Shown here in pieces: positions 16,464-24,946 of a stretch of DNA of 64,000 nt. The notes below the pieces were generated by a model that had not been told where the DNA came from, made no database searches, and saw only the letters and a program-made list of their open reading frames with translations. The position numbers and the translations under genes are program-made. Each line of letters opens with the position of its first letter. Position 1 is the stretch's first letter. The stretch comes from Tropicimonas marinistellae (lineage in GTDB: Bacteria > Pseudomonadota > Alphaproteobacteria > Rhodobacterales > Rhodobacteraceae): positions 372,001-436,000 of the forward strand of contig NZ_LNCI01000001.1 in the NCBI RefSeq assembly GCF_001509585.1, given 5' to 3'.

Positions 16464-17735
16464 TCAGCCCTGCTCGCCGCGCGCGTCGGCGATCTCGGTT
16501 GCCCGGCGCGTTTCGTCGTCTGGTGAGGTCGTTGCCGACTGGTCCCCGGTGAGCGCCGAAGGAGGCGTGGAGCCGGACGCCGGGGGCTGCGCGGCATTGC
16601 CGGCACCGCTCACGGCATTTGCAGGCCCGGCATTGCTTGGCGCAATCGCCTGGCCCGGCCTCAGGCGCTCGTTGCCGCGGATAACCACCTCGTCGCCGGC
16701 CTGCAATCCTGAGAGAACTTCGAAACCGCCGCCGACAGCGCTGCCGATCTCCACCGGGCGCGGCGTTGCTTGCCCGGCGTCGTTCACGAAGACGCTCCAG
16801 CCGCCGCGGGCCTGCACGAGGGCGTCCTTGGGAACAACAACGACCTCGCGCGGCGCGCTTATCGGGAGATCGACGGAGACGGACTGCCCCACAGCGACCG
16901 GCGTGCTCGCATCGAGGATCTCAAACAGGACCGGACGGGTCTGTGTCGTGGTGTATTCCGTCGGCAGGATGGTCCGGAGTTTCAGGGACAGCGCAGCGCC
17001 CGTACCGGTCTGCCCGGCGACGGCGCTGTCGGGTTGCAATGCGTCGACCAGATTGGCCGGGACGTTCGCACGTACCTCCACCTTTCCAAGGTCCAGAAGG
17101 GTTGCGACCTCGCTGCCAGACGACACGAACTGCCCGATCTCCGTGGCAACGTTGAGCACGATCCCATCGAAGGGCGCCCGGATGGTCGCGTTTCGAAGCG
17201 TGTACTCAGCGCGCTCTATCGTATTCCGAGTCGAGGCGACCCGCGCCATGGCCTCCTGTTTCAGGCCAAGCGCCTCGTCCAGCGCGGCCTGCCGCTCTTC
17301 GACGGTTGCATCTGCGATGGTCGAATTGAGACGCAGGGACTCAGCCCTCTCGGACGCCTTGATGGCGCGGTCCAGTCGGGCGTCGGCCACACGGACCCCC
17401 GCCTCGGCGATGGATAGCTCGGTCTCGGCCCGCGCGATCTCGATCTCGAAGAGTTCGGTATCGAGACGTGCGAGGATGTCGCCACGCTTGACCCTGCTGC
17501 CGACGCGGACGGGCACGTCGGCCGCGATCCCGGCAACCCGCGCGGCGACCGCGCTTTCCCGCTCGGCCACGACCTGCCCGAAAGATCGGGACGTCTCCGA
17601 CATCTCGACAACCTCGACGGGAGCCGTTTCCACACCCGCCGGACGCTCCTGAGCAGTCGACGCTTCCGGAGTCGAGAGCAGCGGCAGCGAGAGCAGAACG
17701 GTTCCGAAGAAGACGCAGCTGAAGCGGTTCAACAT
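16464..17735 (-). CDS. RND efflux periplasmic adaptor (membrane fusion protein)
   Basis: A 423-residue adaptor that links the RND pump to an outer-membrane channel. A signal peptide covers about 1-29. Barrel-sandwich half-motifs flank an alpha-helical hairpin: VRVGSRVKRGDILARLD near 75-90, coiled-coil sequence to about 180, then TIRAPFDGIVLNVATEIGQF. A beta-barrel and membrane-proximal part follow, and the last 60 residues are Ala/Pro/Ser/Thr-rich and probably disordered. The ATG at 17735 gives the signal peptide; an earlier Met exists 23 codons upstream. It is the first gene of the two-gene operon. Confidence 0.92.
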   Translation of the reverse strand: MLNRFSCVFFGTVLLSLPLLSTPEASTAQERPAGVETAPVEVVEMSETSRSFGQVVAERESAVAARVAGIAADVPVRVGSRVKRGDILARLDTELFEIEIARAETELSIAEAGVRVADARLDRAIKASERAESLRLNSTIADATVEERQAALDEALGLKQEAMARVASTRNTIERAEYTLRNATIRAPFDGIVLNVATEIGQFVSSGSEVATLLDLGKVEVRANVPANLVDALQPDSAVAGQTGTGAALSLKLRTILPTEYTTTQTRPVLFEILDASTPVAVGQSVSVDLPISAPREVVVVPKDALVQARGGWSVFVNDAGQATPRPVEIGSAVGGGFEVLSGLQAGDEVVIRGNERLRPGQAIAPSNAGPANAVSGAGNAAQPPASGSTPPSALTGDQSATTSPDDETRRATEIADARGEQG

Positions 17736-18058
17736 ACATTTTCCGATCAATAAGCAGGGTTCTATTTGTCTACGCCGGAAACGCCTGCGCGGATCACTTT
17801 CCATGGGCGCGTGGCTTCGGCCTCACCCGGAATCCCGGGAGCGATCTGCCGACTAGCCCCAACCGGCCCCGCCCGGCGGACGCGGCTGTCGGATCAATCG
17901 CCTTGGAGAGCGGCCTGCAACGCATACTGCGGTACGCCCCGGACGGAGAGATCGTTCCGTCTCGCCCGCGAGCGTCTGAACGTGCGCTTGCCACGCGCGC
18001 GCAACACGCTAGCTCACCGGCGGTGGCGAAAGAGCGAGAAACCAAACCTGGAGGAATC
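17736..18058. other. Divergent intergenic region
   Basis: 323 bases separate the RND adaptor and the exported hydrolase, which are transcribed apart. Promoters for both must lie here, but I see no clear operator or hairpin, and no regulator gene is adjacent. Confidence 0.4.
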
Positions 18059-18796
18059 ATGCGTTTAACAATGATCTGTGCCGCTTCGGCAATCGTGGCG
18101 ACGTCCGCGATGGCAGAGGACGTGTCCTACTCGGTCGACGGCGAGAGCTTCACCGGTTATTGGGCCGAGGCGGAAAATCCGAAAGGGCTCGTGCTCATCG
18201 TGCACGATTGGGACGGCATGACGGACTACGAGCGCCAGCGAGCCGATATGCTTGCCGAACTGGGTTACAATGCCTTTGCGCTCGACATGTTCGGAGACGA
18301 TACGCCAACCGAAACGATGGATCACCGTCGCGCGGCCACCGGTGCCCTTTACCAGGACAGGGAGCGCATGCGCGCGCTCATCCAGGCCGGTGTCGCGCAA
18401 GCGCAGGAGCGGTCGAGCACCGATGAGATGATCGTGAAAGGGTATTGCTTCGGCGGCGCGGTGGCTCTCGAAATGGCGCGGAGCGACATGGCCGACCTTG
18501 CACGTGGCTACGCGACCTTCCATGGCGGTCTTTCAACGCCCGAGGGCCAGTCCTGGGATGGCAACGAGCCGCCGGTACTCGTGCTTCACGGAGGCGCTGA
18601 CACGTCCATCACGATGCAAGACGTCGCAACGTTCGCAACCGAGCTCGAGACGGCTGGCACCACATACACCATCGAGGTGTATTCGAACGCGCCGCACGCC
18701 TTTACGGTCTTCGGCTCTGACAGGTACCGCGAGCGCGCCGATGCGGCAAGTTGGGACGCCTTTACCACGTTCCTCGACGAGAACATCTCAAGCTGA
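18059..18796 (+). CDS. Exported dienelactone-hydrolase family protein
   Basis: A 245-residue alpha/beta hydrolase. Residues 1-19 look like a signal peptide (ending SAMA), which is unusual because dienelactone hydrolases normally act in the cytoplasm. The catalytic set is visible: Cys130 in GYCFGGA, Asp181 in HGGADTS and His213 in APHAFTV. GGAGGAATC lies right before the ATG at 18059. The next gene, 131 bases on, is also secreted, but I see no functional tie. Substrate unknown; an ester or lactone hydrolase in the periplasm is the safest reading. Confidence 0.85.
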   Translation: MRLTMICAASAIVATSAMAEDVSYSVDGESFTGYWAEAENPKGLVLIVHDWDGMTDYERQRADMLAELGYNAFALDMFGDDTPTETMDHRRAATGALYQDRERMRALIQAGVAQAQERSSTDEMIVKGYCFGGAVALEMARSDMADLARGYATFHGGLSTPEGQSWDGNEPPVLVLHGGADTSITMQDVATFATELETAGTTYTIEVYSNAPHAFTVFGSDRYRERADAASWDAFTTFLDENISS

Positions 18797-18927
18797 CCAC
18801 AACCGGGAACGCGCGCACGGCGCCCACACCGGGTGCCGAGGCCGCGATACCGGCAAGGGGAGCATCTTCCCGAATCCGGGGCGGGCCGCGGTTCGGCCCG
18901 CCCGGGTCACGATTGAAAGCAGGTTCC

Positions 18928-19464
18928 ATGAAATGCCATGTCGTCCTCCTGTGTCTTCTCCCAGGTCTCGCGCTCGCAAATGACTGGCGCGCGCTGGAGC
19001 AGGACGGTGCCATCGCCGTGATGCGCCACGCACTTGCGCCGGGCACTGGCGATCCGGGCGAGTTCAGGCTGGGGGATTGCGAGACCCAGCGTAACCTGGA
19101 TGAACGCGGTCGTGAGCAGGCGCGAAGGATCGGCCAGGCCTTTCGCGAGCGCGGGTTCGCGTTCGACGTGGTCTTCACGAGCCAATGGTGCCGCACCCAG
19201 GAGACAGCGAAACTCCTAGACCTTGGCCCGGTCGTGGACGCCCCCGCGCTGAACTCGTTCTTTCGGGACTTTTCGACGCGAGATACCCAAACCCGCGAAG
19301 CGCTGGACCTGATTGAAGCAACAGACGGCAAGCTGATGCTCGTGTCTCATCAGGTGAACATCTCTGCGCTGGCCGGGCAGACGACCCGGTCGGGGGAAGT
19401 TCTCATCATTCAATTGAATGATGGAACGGTCGCGGTAACGGGCAGCATTCTCGTGGAGCCTTGA
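18928..19464 (+). CDS. Secreted histidine phosphatase family protein
   Basis: A 178-residue member of the histidine phosphatase (phosphoglycerate-mutase-like) superfamily. A signal peptide covers residues 1-17 (ending ALA). The catalytic RHG-type motif is VMRHALAPGTGDPG with Arg33 and His34; here RHA replaces RHG. A second Arg is in SQWCRTQETA (89), and His141 in LVSHQVNI completes the pocket. The ATG at 18928 was chosen for the signal peptide, with only a weak AGG upstream. Members of this secreted short type have unknown substrates. Confidence 0.85.
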   Translation: MKCHVVLLCLLPGLALANDWRALEQDGAIAVMRHALAPGTGDPGEFRLGDCETQRNLDERGREQARRIGQAFRERGFAFDVVFTSQWCRTQETAKLLDLGPVVDAPALNSFFRDFSTRDTQTREALDLIEATDGKLMLVSHQVNISALAGQTTRSGEVLIIQLNDGTVAVTGSILVEP

Positions 19465-19770
19465 AACACGTCACCGAACCAACCGCCCGGGGCGGGCCAG
19501 CGGGGAGGCTTTCTGGTGACGCCTCGGCACGGCACCGAGAAACGCAATGGACGGTCGCGTTTGGGGGGCTATCGCGGAGCACTGCAATGCGAGCGAGCAA
19601 GACAAACAGATTGTTCCTGCGGCGACCGACGGCGATGGCTGGCGGTGACACGTGCTCCGGGCGCCGCCACGGAGGGTCGCTCCGCGCTGGTGGTTAAGGC
19701 GGGTAACTTACGAAGCAATGCACGCCCGCGGGGCTCCGGGGGTCCCGCAAAGATATGCAACGGGGCGCTG
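19465..19770. other. Intergenic region, no gene seen
   Basis: About 306 bases between convergent genes. It holds only short open frames without ribosome binding sites and a GC-rich imperfect hairpin near 19728-19754 that could help end the minus-strand 98-residue gene's transcript. Confidence 0.35.
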
Positions 19771-20067
19771 CTAGCTGAAACTCAGGAGGACCTGGATGTC
19801 TCGACGGTTTAGACGCATGAGGATGGCTCGATCTTCTTCTGGTAAACCGGCTTCGTCGGCGATGTAGCGTTCGAGGCGCAGGGCTATGTCGATTGTCGAT
19901 CGGTAATAGAGATCGGGCTCCGATCGGTTCAATTCAGCCACCAGCCGGTCGAGCAGCGCTTTCTGACGTTCACCGTCAAGGTCTTTCCGTTCCTCTTGGA
20001 GCATTGCCATGACCGTCCAAATGTTATTGCGATCTTTCAAAACCCATCTAGGCCGTGCATCGGCCAT
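19771..20067 (-). CDS. Small hypothetical protein
   Basis: A 98-residue protein I do not recognise. It begins MADARPRWVLKDRNNIWTVM and continues as a mostly helical, charged sequence with no membrane segment. Residues 50-98 alternate Arg, Asp and Leu in a pattern of amphipathic helices. Composition and codon use look real, unlike the frame further upstream, which runs on for 262 codons opposite the next gene. A start 25 codons earlier (20142) is possible. It diverges from the hypothetical gene at 20188. It is probably cytoplasmic; no function can be inferred. Confidence 0.5.
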   Translation of the reverse strand: MADARPRWVLKDRNNIWTVMAMLQEERKDLDGERQKALLDRLVAELNRSEPDLYYRSTIDIALRLERYIADEAGLPEEDRAILMRLNRRDIQVLLSFS

Positions 20068-20187
20068 GTCGAGACTTCGACGCAACACGCCGGGCAGCCA
20101 GGGTGAGCCGGGGGCGACAGGATGATGAACCGCCGTTGGCATCGCTGCGTCCGCGTCGATACAATCCCCTACGCCTGAGGTCGTTCC

Positions 20188-20820
20188 ATGGTCCTGAAGC
20201 TCTCCGCGATGTTTGGTTTGCTCCGTTCGAGCCGTCCCGAAGCGCCTGCGCGGGACGGTGCTGCAAGTGTCTCCCCCGCATTTGCCACGCGTTTGGCGCA
20301 GTTGGATCGGGACCCCTATCTTTCGGTCGCCGACCCCGACTTGCGTCTGATCTCGGTGTTCGACGACTTGACCTACGACCGCGCAGATCTGGACATGCTG
20401 ACGGGTCCGATGCGACGCCACGCAGTCGCCAAACTCGCGCAGCTCGGCTTCCGGCAAGTATCGGGAAGTGTCATCGACAACCGCGCCGATGATGTTCGCG
20501 TGCTGATCCCGAAAATCCACGCTCTTGGCGCATCTCCCTTCGATGCCGCCCGGTACCTTGTGCGCCGTCCGCAGGATTACGTCTTGCTGACGCCAACACA
20601 GGTTGCCTGCCAGATGATCGATACCTATCCGTGCGAAGAGGCTGTGGACCGGATCAAGGTGCTGATCGGGAAGCACCCGATCAATCTGTTCAAAATCATG
20701 GACCACTTGGAGCCCAAGGAAGCCCATCGCACGTTTCGCGATGCCATCGGTCATCTGAAGTTCGTGCAACGGAAGGCCATCGAGGCGGAACCGTTGCGAC
20801 GACGCCGAGCGTTGCGCTAG
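20188..20820 (+). CDS. Conserved hypothetical protein, 210 residues
   Basis: A soluble protein without a family I can name. The first 50 residues include a Ser/Ala/Arg-rich lead. The rest is helix-rich (FATRLAQLDRDPYLSVADPD, then RRHAVAKLAQLGFRQVSGSV) and ends in a basic tail RRRRALR. No signal peptide or membrane helix is visible. It diverges from a 98-residue unknown gene with about 120 bases between starts. A long open frame on the opposite strand covers it, but this strand has the better residue composition. Confidence 0.55.
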   Translation: MVLKLSAMFGLLRSSRPEAPARDGAASVSPAFATRLAQLDRDPYLSVADPDLRLISVFDDLTYDRADLDMLTGPMRRHAVAKLAQLGFRQVSGSVIDNRADDVRVLIPKIHALGASPFDAARYLVRRPQDYVLLTPTQVACQMIDTYPCEEAVDRIKVLIGKHPINLFKIMDHLEPKEAHRTFRDAIGHLKFVQRKAIEAEPLRRRRALR

Positions 20821-20907
20821 CAAGCGACGTTCCACGCATGGGGCGCACAACAAGGGCGTTGCGAGCCTATCGTCTGTTCGTTTGACGGTCGTGGGTTCGG
20901 CCGGGTG

Positions 20908-21315
20908 TCAGGCTCCGACGTCGGGCATCTCCACGAACCGAACGCCATTGATTTTCCAGCCGCCATCCATCGGTATCATCTCGTACTCCAGCGCGTGGTA
21001 CCTGCCGGTGCTGTCCGTGACAATGACGGTCTGGTACTCCCGTCCCGACCGCGAAATGGACGACCCGAAACGCAGGGATGATGGCCGCCAGACCATCGGA
21101 TAGCCATTTTCGACCATGTTCCCGAACTGCTCCGGTGTTCCGAAGAGTGCCCTGATGTTCGGAGAGGCGAAGCTGAATGCGCCCTCGAGATCACCCTGTT
21201 CGAAAGCCTTGATTTGCTCCTGGATAACAGACTGGATCGTACGCCCGTCCTGCTGGGCTGCCGAGGCGAATGGAAAAAAGAATATCAGCAAGAATGCCAG
21301 CGGTCGCAGGGTCAT
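20908..21315 (-). CDS. Secreted DUF4864-type protein
   Basis: A 135-residue protein with a signal peptide (residues 1-19, LAFLLIFFFPFASAA) followed by one small alpha/beta domain. The pattern QSVIQEQIKAFEQGDLEGAF, then FASPNIRALFGTPEQFGNMV, and the closing GGWKINGVRFVE match the DUF4864 family, which is SnoaL/NTF2-like and common in alphaproteobacteria. The start at 21315 is fixed by a GGAGG eight bases upstream and the signal peptide. It is alone on this strand; role unknown. Confidence 0.8.
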   Translation of the reverse strand: MTLRPLAFLLIFFFPFASAAQQDGRTIQSVIQEQIKAFEQGDLEGAFSFASPNIRALFGTPEQFGNMVENGYPMVWRPSSLRFGSSISRSGREYQTVIVTDSTGRYHALEYEMIPMDGGWKINGVRFVEMPDVGA

Positions 21316-21537
21316 GGTTGGTACCTCCACTCCTTCAGTTAGCGCCGCGGCGCGGCTTGGAAAGGGGTGCAGTACGTGACCGGGAAGTCCTCGTTGGCGA
21401 AAAAGGAGCCGGAACCGATCTTGCCCATGCGGGACCTGAGGCCGGTTGCGGACCGTTCGCGGCATTTGGGAGCATTCCGCGCATGGCACGCGACCAACCC
21501 GCTGCGCGGACTGCAACAGCCGCGGCGGGTCTGAGGG

Positions 21538-22575
21538 TCAGGGGGCGAGCCTCTCCAGCACTGCACCCGCGATCCGCGCCTGGGTGATCCAGTCGGGCAA
21601 GTCGCGGGGGGCGCCCTGAGAGAGGGAATGGCGTAGCGCGCCGTCTTGCAGCAGACGGCTGAGCGCGCCAGCGAATGCCTCGGGATCGTCGGGCGGCACC
21701 AGCAGGCCCGCGCCGGGCGGCACGGTATCGGGCACGGCGCCGGTGTGGCAGGAGACGATTGGCAGCCCGTAACTCATCGCCTCGTCGAAAACGATCCCAT
21801 AGCCCTCGTATCGGGTGGCGAGTGCGAAGAGTGTCGCGGAGCGGTAAAGGCTGTGTAGCTCGGCATTGTCCACGCGGCCCGCGAGGTGGAGCCGATCGCC
21901 AAGTTCAAGGTCGCGCAGCATTCGCGCGATGTCGGCCGCGTGGGCGGCATCCCAGGGGGTGCCCACGATGGTGGCGGTCCAGCCGAGATGGCGGATGCGG
22001 TCGAGTGCGGCGATGAGCGTGTCGTGCCCCTTGCGCGGGTGCAGGATTCCGACGGAGAGGATCAACGGCGGCGTGACGGGCTGCGCCGGCCCGGAGGGGG
22101 GATCCACGCCGGGGCGGATCACGGTGATGCGGGCCGGATCGGCGCCGTAGCGGTCCGTGAGGATCGTGCGCGTGTGGGGGCTCGGCACGAAGACGTGGGC
22201 AGCGAGGCGGAGGTTGTCCCGCTCGGTGCGGAAAAGGTGGTCGCGCCGCGCGTCGGTGAGGCCGCTTTCGAGGGCGAGCGGGTGGTGGATCATCGCGACG
22301 ATCGGCGCGCGGACCCGCGAGAGCCCGCGCGTGTCGATGGCGCCGAAGACCAGCCCGTCGAGGATCAGCGGGCGCGCCGGGTCCAGTGCCACGAGGGTGG
22401 CCACGGCCTCCGCCATCTCGGCGGGTGCGGGCTCGGGGAAGCTGGCCGGGAGCGGCAGGTGCAGCACGTCATGGCCGATGGCGCGGAGGCTTTCCAGCAG
22501 GCGGCGCTCGTAGATGAACCCGCCGGTGAGCGTCGCGATGTCGCCCGGGATGGCAAAGGCCGCGGGCGCGTTCAC
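21538..22575 (-). CDS. GT4-type glycosyltransferase
   Basis: A 345-residue glycosyltransferase of the GT-B fold, group 1 (GT4). The N-terminal half begins AIPGDIATLTGGFIYERRLL, the C-terminal Rossmann domain carries SVGILHPRKGHDTLIAAL, and the EGYGIVFDEAM segment gives the E-x7-E nucleotide-sugar motif near residue 265. It starts with a GTG that overlaps the permease stop (GTGA), so it is translationally coupled to an ABC importer operon. That linkage is unusual. With the CDP-alcohol phosphatidyltransferase and LTA-synthase-like genes upstream it suggests assembly of a glycolipid or glycoconjugate; the donor and acceptor sugars cannot be read. Confidence 0.88.
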   Translation of the reverse strand: MNAPAAFAIPGDIATLTGGFIYERRLLESLRAIGHDVLHLPLPASFPEPAPAEMAEAVATLVALDPARPLILDGLVFGAIDTRGLSRVRAPIVAMIHHPLALESGLTDARRDHLFRTERDNLRLAAHVFVPSPHTRTILTDRYGADPARITVIRPGVDPPSGPAQPVTPPLILSVGILHPRKGHDTLIAALDRIRHLGWTATIVGTPWDAAHAADIARMLRDLELGDRLHLAGRVDNAELHSLYRSATLFALATRYEGYGIVFDEAMSYGLPIVSCHTGAVPDTVPPGAGLLVPPDDPEAFAGALSRLLQDGALRHSLSQGAPRDLPDWITQARIAGAVLERLAP

Positions 22576-24143
22576 ACGGCCACCTGTTCGGCGGCGAAGA
22601 CGGACAGGACCCGGCGCTCGGCAAGGCCGACGGCGGCATGGCCGAGAACCGAGAGCAGGGAGATGACCACCACCGCGCTCCAGAGCATATCGTAGTCCGA
22701 CAGCGAGGCCGAAAGTGCCATGAGACTGCCGATGCCACGCCCGGTTGCGAGCCATTCCACCACCGTCACGGCAAGGACGGAGGCGGGTACACTCATGCGG
22801 GCGGCGGCGAAGAAGGCAGGAAGCATGGCCGGCACCTTCACGTGCCAGAGCCGAGCCACCGGGCCGGCGGCATAGCTGTCGAAAACGTCGAGCACCTGGC
22901 CCGGCGCCTGCCGTAGCCCATGGATGCAGGCGACGAAGGTGGGGAAGAAGACCATCGTGGCCACGAGGGCGATGGTGCCGACGGCCCCGCGCCCGAGCAG
23001 CAGTACGAGCAGCGGCGCGGTCGTCACGATGGGAACTGAGCGCAGCGTTACCGCCAGCGCGGTCGCGCCCGGACGGAGCGCCGGGGCAAGGGTCAGCGCG
23101 ACGGCGAGGCTTGCGCCGAGGGCGAGGCCGGCGGCGTAGCCGGGCAGCAGGTAGATGGAGGTCTCCCGCAAGGCCGCGGTGAGCGTTGCCCGCGTCTGGG
23201 CGGCGTCGGGTGCCATGTAGAGAGCCTGCCAGAGGTCATCCGGGCGCTTGGCGAAGAAAGCGTTCAGACCGAAGGCCTCCATCGCGCCCCACCATGCCGC
23301 CACGGCGACCAGCAGCACGACGACGGCGTCGGCAAGCGGCCGCCATCCTGTATGAGCGGGCGTGACCGGGGGGGAGAGGATGACGGGAGGGCGGTCCGTT
23401 AGGAGCGCGGTCGCGAGGCGGCCGACGGCGGCGTAGGCGAGGATCGACACGGCGGCAGCGATAACGGCGAGGGACCAGATGGCCGTCACGTCGAGGGTCC
23501 GCATGGCACGGATTGTAAGCACGCCCATGCCGCGCTCGGCGCCGGTAAACTCGCCCACCATCGCACCGAGAAACGCCGCAGGCGCAGCGATCTGCAAACC
23601 GGCGAAGAGATACGGCAAGGAGGCGCGGGTGCGGACATGCACCAACTCCGCGACCCGCCCGCGCCCGTAGCTGCGCACGAGGTCGAACCAGCTTGCCGGG
23701 GCGGCGCGAAGGCCCACCATCAAGGGTACGAAGGTGGTGTAATACACCGCGAGCGCGGCAAGCGTCACCTGCGGCCCGGCGCCGGGGCCGTAGAGGACGC
23801 GCAGGATCGGGCCGGTGGCCACGAGCGGCAGGCAGAAGACGAGGAGCGCCAGACCGGCGATCACAGGCGCGGCGCGGGGCCAGGTGAGCGCGCCAGCGGC
23901 GAGGCAGATCGCGGCGAGGTTGCCAGCGACGAAACCGGCGGCGGCATTTGCCAGTGTCTCCCGCAACGCGCGGCCAAGGAGCCCAGCATTCTGCGCGATG
24001 TGCAGGATCACGTCGCTCGGCGCGGCGAGGACGTAGGCACCGGCGAGCGCCCGCGCGGCAAGCTCCCACGCCAGGAGCAGGAGGGCGAGGGAGAACAGCC
24101 CGCGCGGCCATCGCGGCGTCGGAGCCGGTATCGCGGCGGTCAT
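22572..24143 (-). CDS. ABC importer double permease (two fused permease domains)
   Basis: A 523-residue inner-membrane protein with two consecutive permease domains of the SsuC/ThiX type, about 12 membrane helices in all. Domain 1 (about 15-265) and domain 2 (about 280-515) each show the coupling-loop pattern, first as WFDLVRSYGRGRVAELVHV, then as VLDVFDSYAAGPVARLWHV. One polypeptide thus replaces the usual homodimer. The ATG at 24143 overlaps the ATPase stop by four bases; the open frame continues upstream but matches nothing. The family imports nitrate, sulfonates, thiamin precursors or other small molecules. Confidence 0.88.
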   Translation of the reverse strand: MTAAIPAPTPRWPRGLFSLALLLLAWELAARALAGAYVLAAPSDVILHIAQNAGLLGRALRETLANAAAGFVAGNLAAICLAAGALTWPRAAPVIAGLALLVFCLPLVATGPILRVLYGPGAGPQVTLAALAVYYTTFVPLMVGLRAAPASWFDLVRSYGRGRVAELVHVRTRASLPYLFAGLQIAAPAAFLGAMVGEFTGAERGMGVLTIRAMRTLDVTAIWSLAVIAAAVSILAYAAVGRLATALLTDRPPVILSPPVTPAHTGWRPLADAVVVLLVAVAAWWGAMEAFGLNAFFAKRPDDLWQALYMAPDAAQTRATLTAALRETSIYLLPGYAAGLALGASLAVALTLAPALRPGATALAVTLRSVPIVTTAPLLVLLLGRGAVGTIALVATMVFFPTFVACIHGLRQAPGQVLDVFDSYAAGPVARLWHVKVPAMLPAFFAAARMSVPASVLAVTVVEWLATGRGIGSLMALSASLSDYDMLWSAVVVISLLSVLGHAAVGLAERRVLSVFAAEQVAV

Positions 24144-24946
24144 TGTGCCGCCAGCGGAGGGCGGGCCTGCGCCATGCCACGAGCGAGGGCTTCGGCGACG
24201 GCGCGGGCGATGCTGCGGAATTCGGGCGTCTCCGCAACCCCGGCGGCACGCGGCCGAGGCAGGGGGACGGGGATATCCGCGACAATCCCGGCGGGGCGCG
24301 GCGAAAGCACCAGCACCCTGTCGGCCAGAAGGACGGATTCCACAACCGAATGGGTGACGAGCAGCGCTGTCGTCCGGCGCGGCTCCCAAAGGAGGGGCAG
24401 ATCTTCGGCAAGCTGCCTTCGGGTGAGTTCATCCACCGCGCCGAAGGGTTCGTCGAGCAGCAGCAGGCGCGGTTCGGTCACCATGGCGCGGGCGATGGCA
24501 GCGCGCTGGCGCATCCCGCCGGAGAGTTCGGCGGGGCGGCTGCCGGCGAAACCGTCGAGACCCACCAGCCGGATAAGGTTTTCCACGGCATGCGGGGCAG
24601 GGGGCCTGCGGGCGAGTTTTAGCGCAAGTTCGATATTGCCCCGCACCGTGCGCCACGGCAGCAGCGACGGGTCCTGGAAGGCCATGGAAAGGCCAGCGTC
24701 GCGCTGGATCTCGGCCGGCGGGGCGCCGCCAACGCGCACCTCGCCGGAGGAGGGGGTCTCCAGCCCGGCGATGATGCGCAGCAGCGTGGACTTGCCGCAG
24801 CCGGAGGGGCCGACGAGCGCCGTTGTGCGCCCGCCCTCGAAGGTGACGTCGAGCGGCCGGATTGCCTCCACCCCGCCGGGAAAGACCTTGGCGAGGCCCT
24901 TGCAGCGGATGTCCGGAGAGCCTGTATTTCCGGTGTCAGCTCCCAT
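24140..24946 (-). CDS. ABC importer ATP-binding protein, SsuB/TauB type
   Basis: A 268-residue ATPase. Walker A is GPSGCGKST at 46-54, the signature LSGGMRQR is at 141-148, and Walker B LLLLDEPFGAVDE is at 161-173. The FGAVDE wording and the short length without a TOBE domain match nitrate/taurine/thiamin-precursor importers. The gene starts 11 bases inside the binding-protein gene and overlaps the permease start by four, so the three are translationally coupled. Confidence 0.92.
   Translation of the reverse strand: MGADTGNTGSPDIRCKGLAKVFPGGVEAIRPLDVTFEGGRTTALVGPSGCGKSTLLRIIAGLETPSSGEVRVGGAPPAEIQRDAGLSMAFQDPSLLPWRTVRGNIELALKLARRPPAPHAVENLIRLVGLDGFAGSRPAELSGGMRQRAAIARAMVTEPRLLLLDEPFGAVDELTRRQLAEDLPLLWEPRRTTALLVTHSVVESVLLADRVLVLSPRPAGIVADIPVPLPRPRAAGVAETPEFRSIARAVAEALARGMAQARPPLAAQ

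Noticed and set aside
13568-16552. 994-codon plus-strand frame opposite the RND permease
   Set aside because: Antisense to a complete RND protein and compositionally biased; no domain recognised.
19771-20853. 360-codon minus-strand frame as one protein
   Set aside because: Only the last 98 residues look natural; the rest is antisense to the plus-strand gene at 20188-20820.
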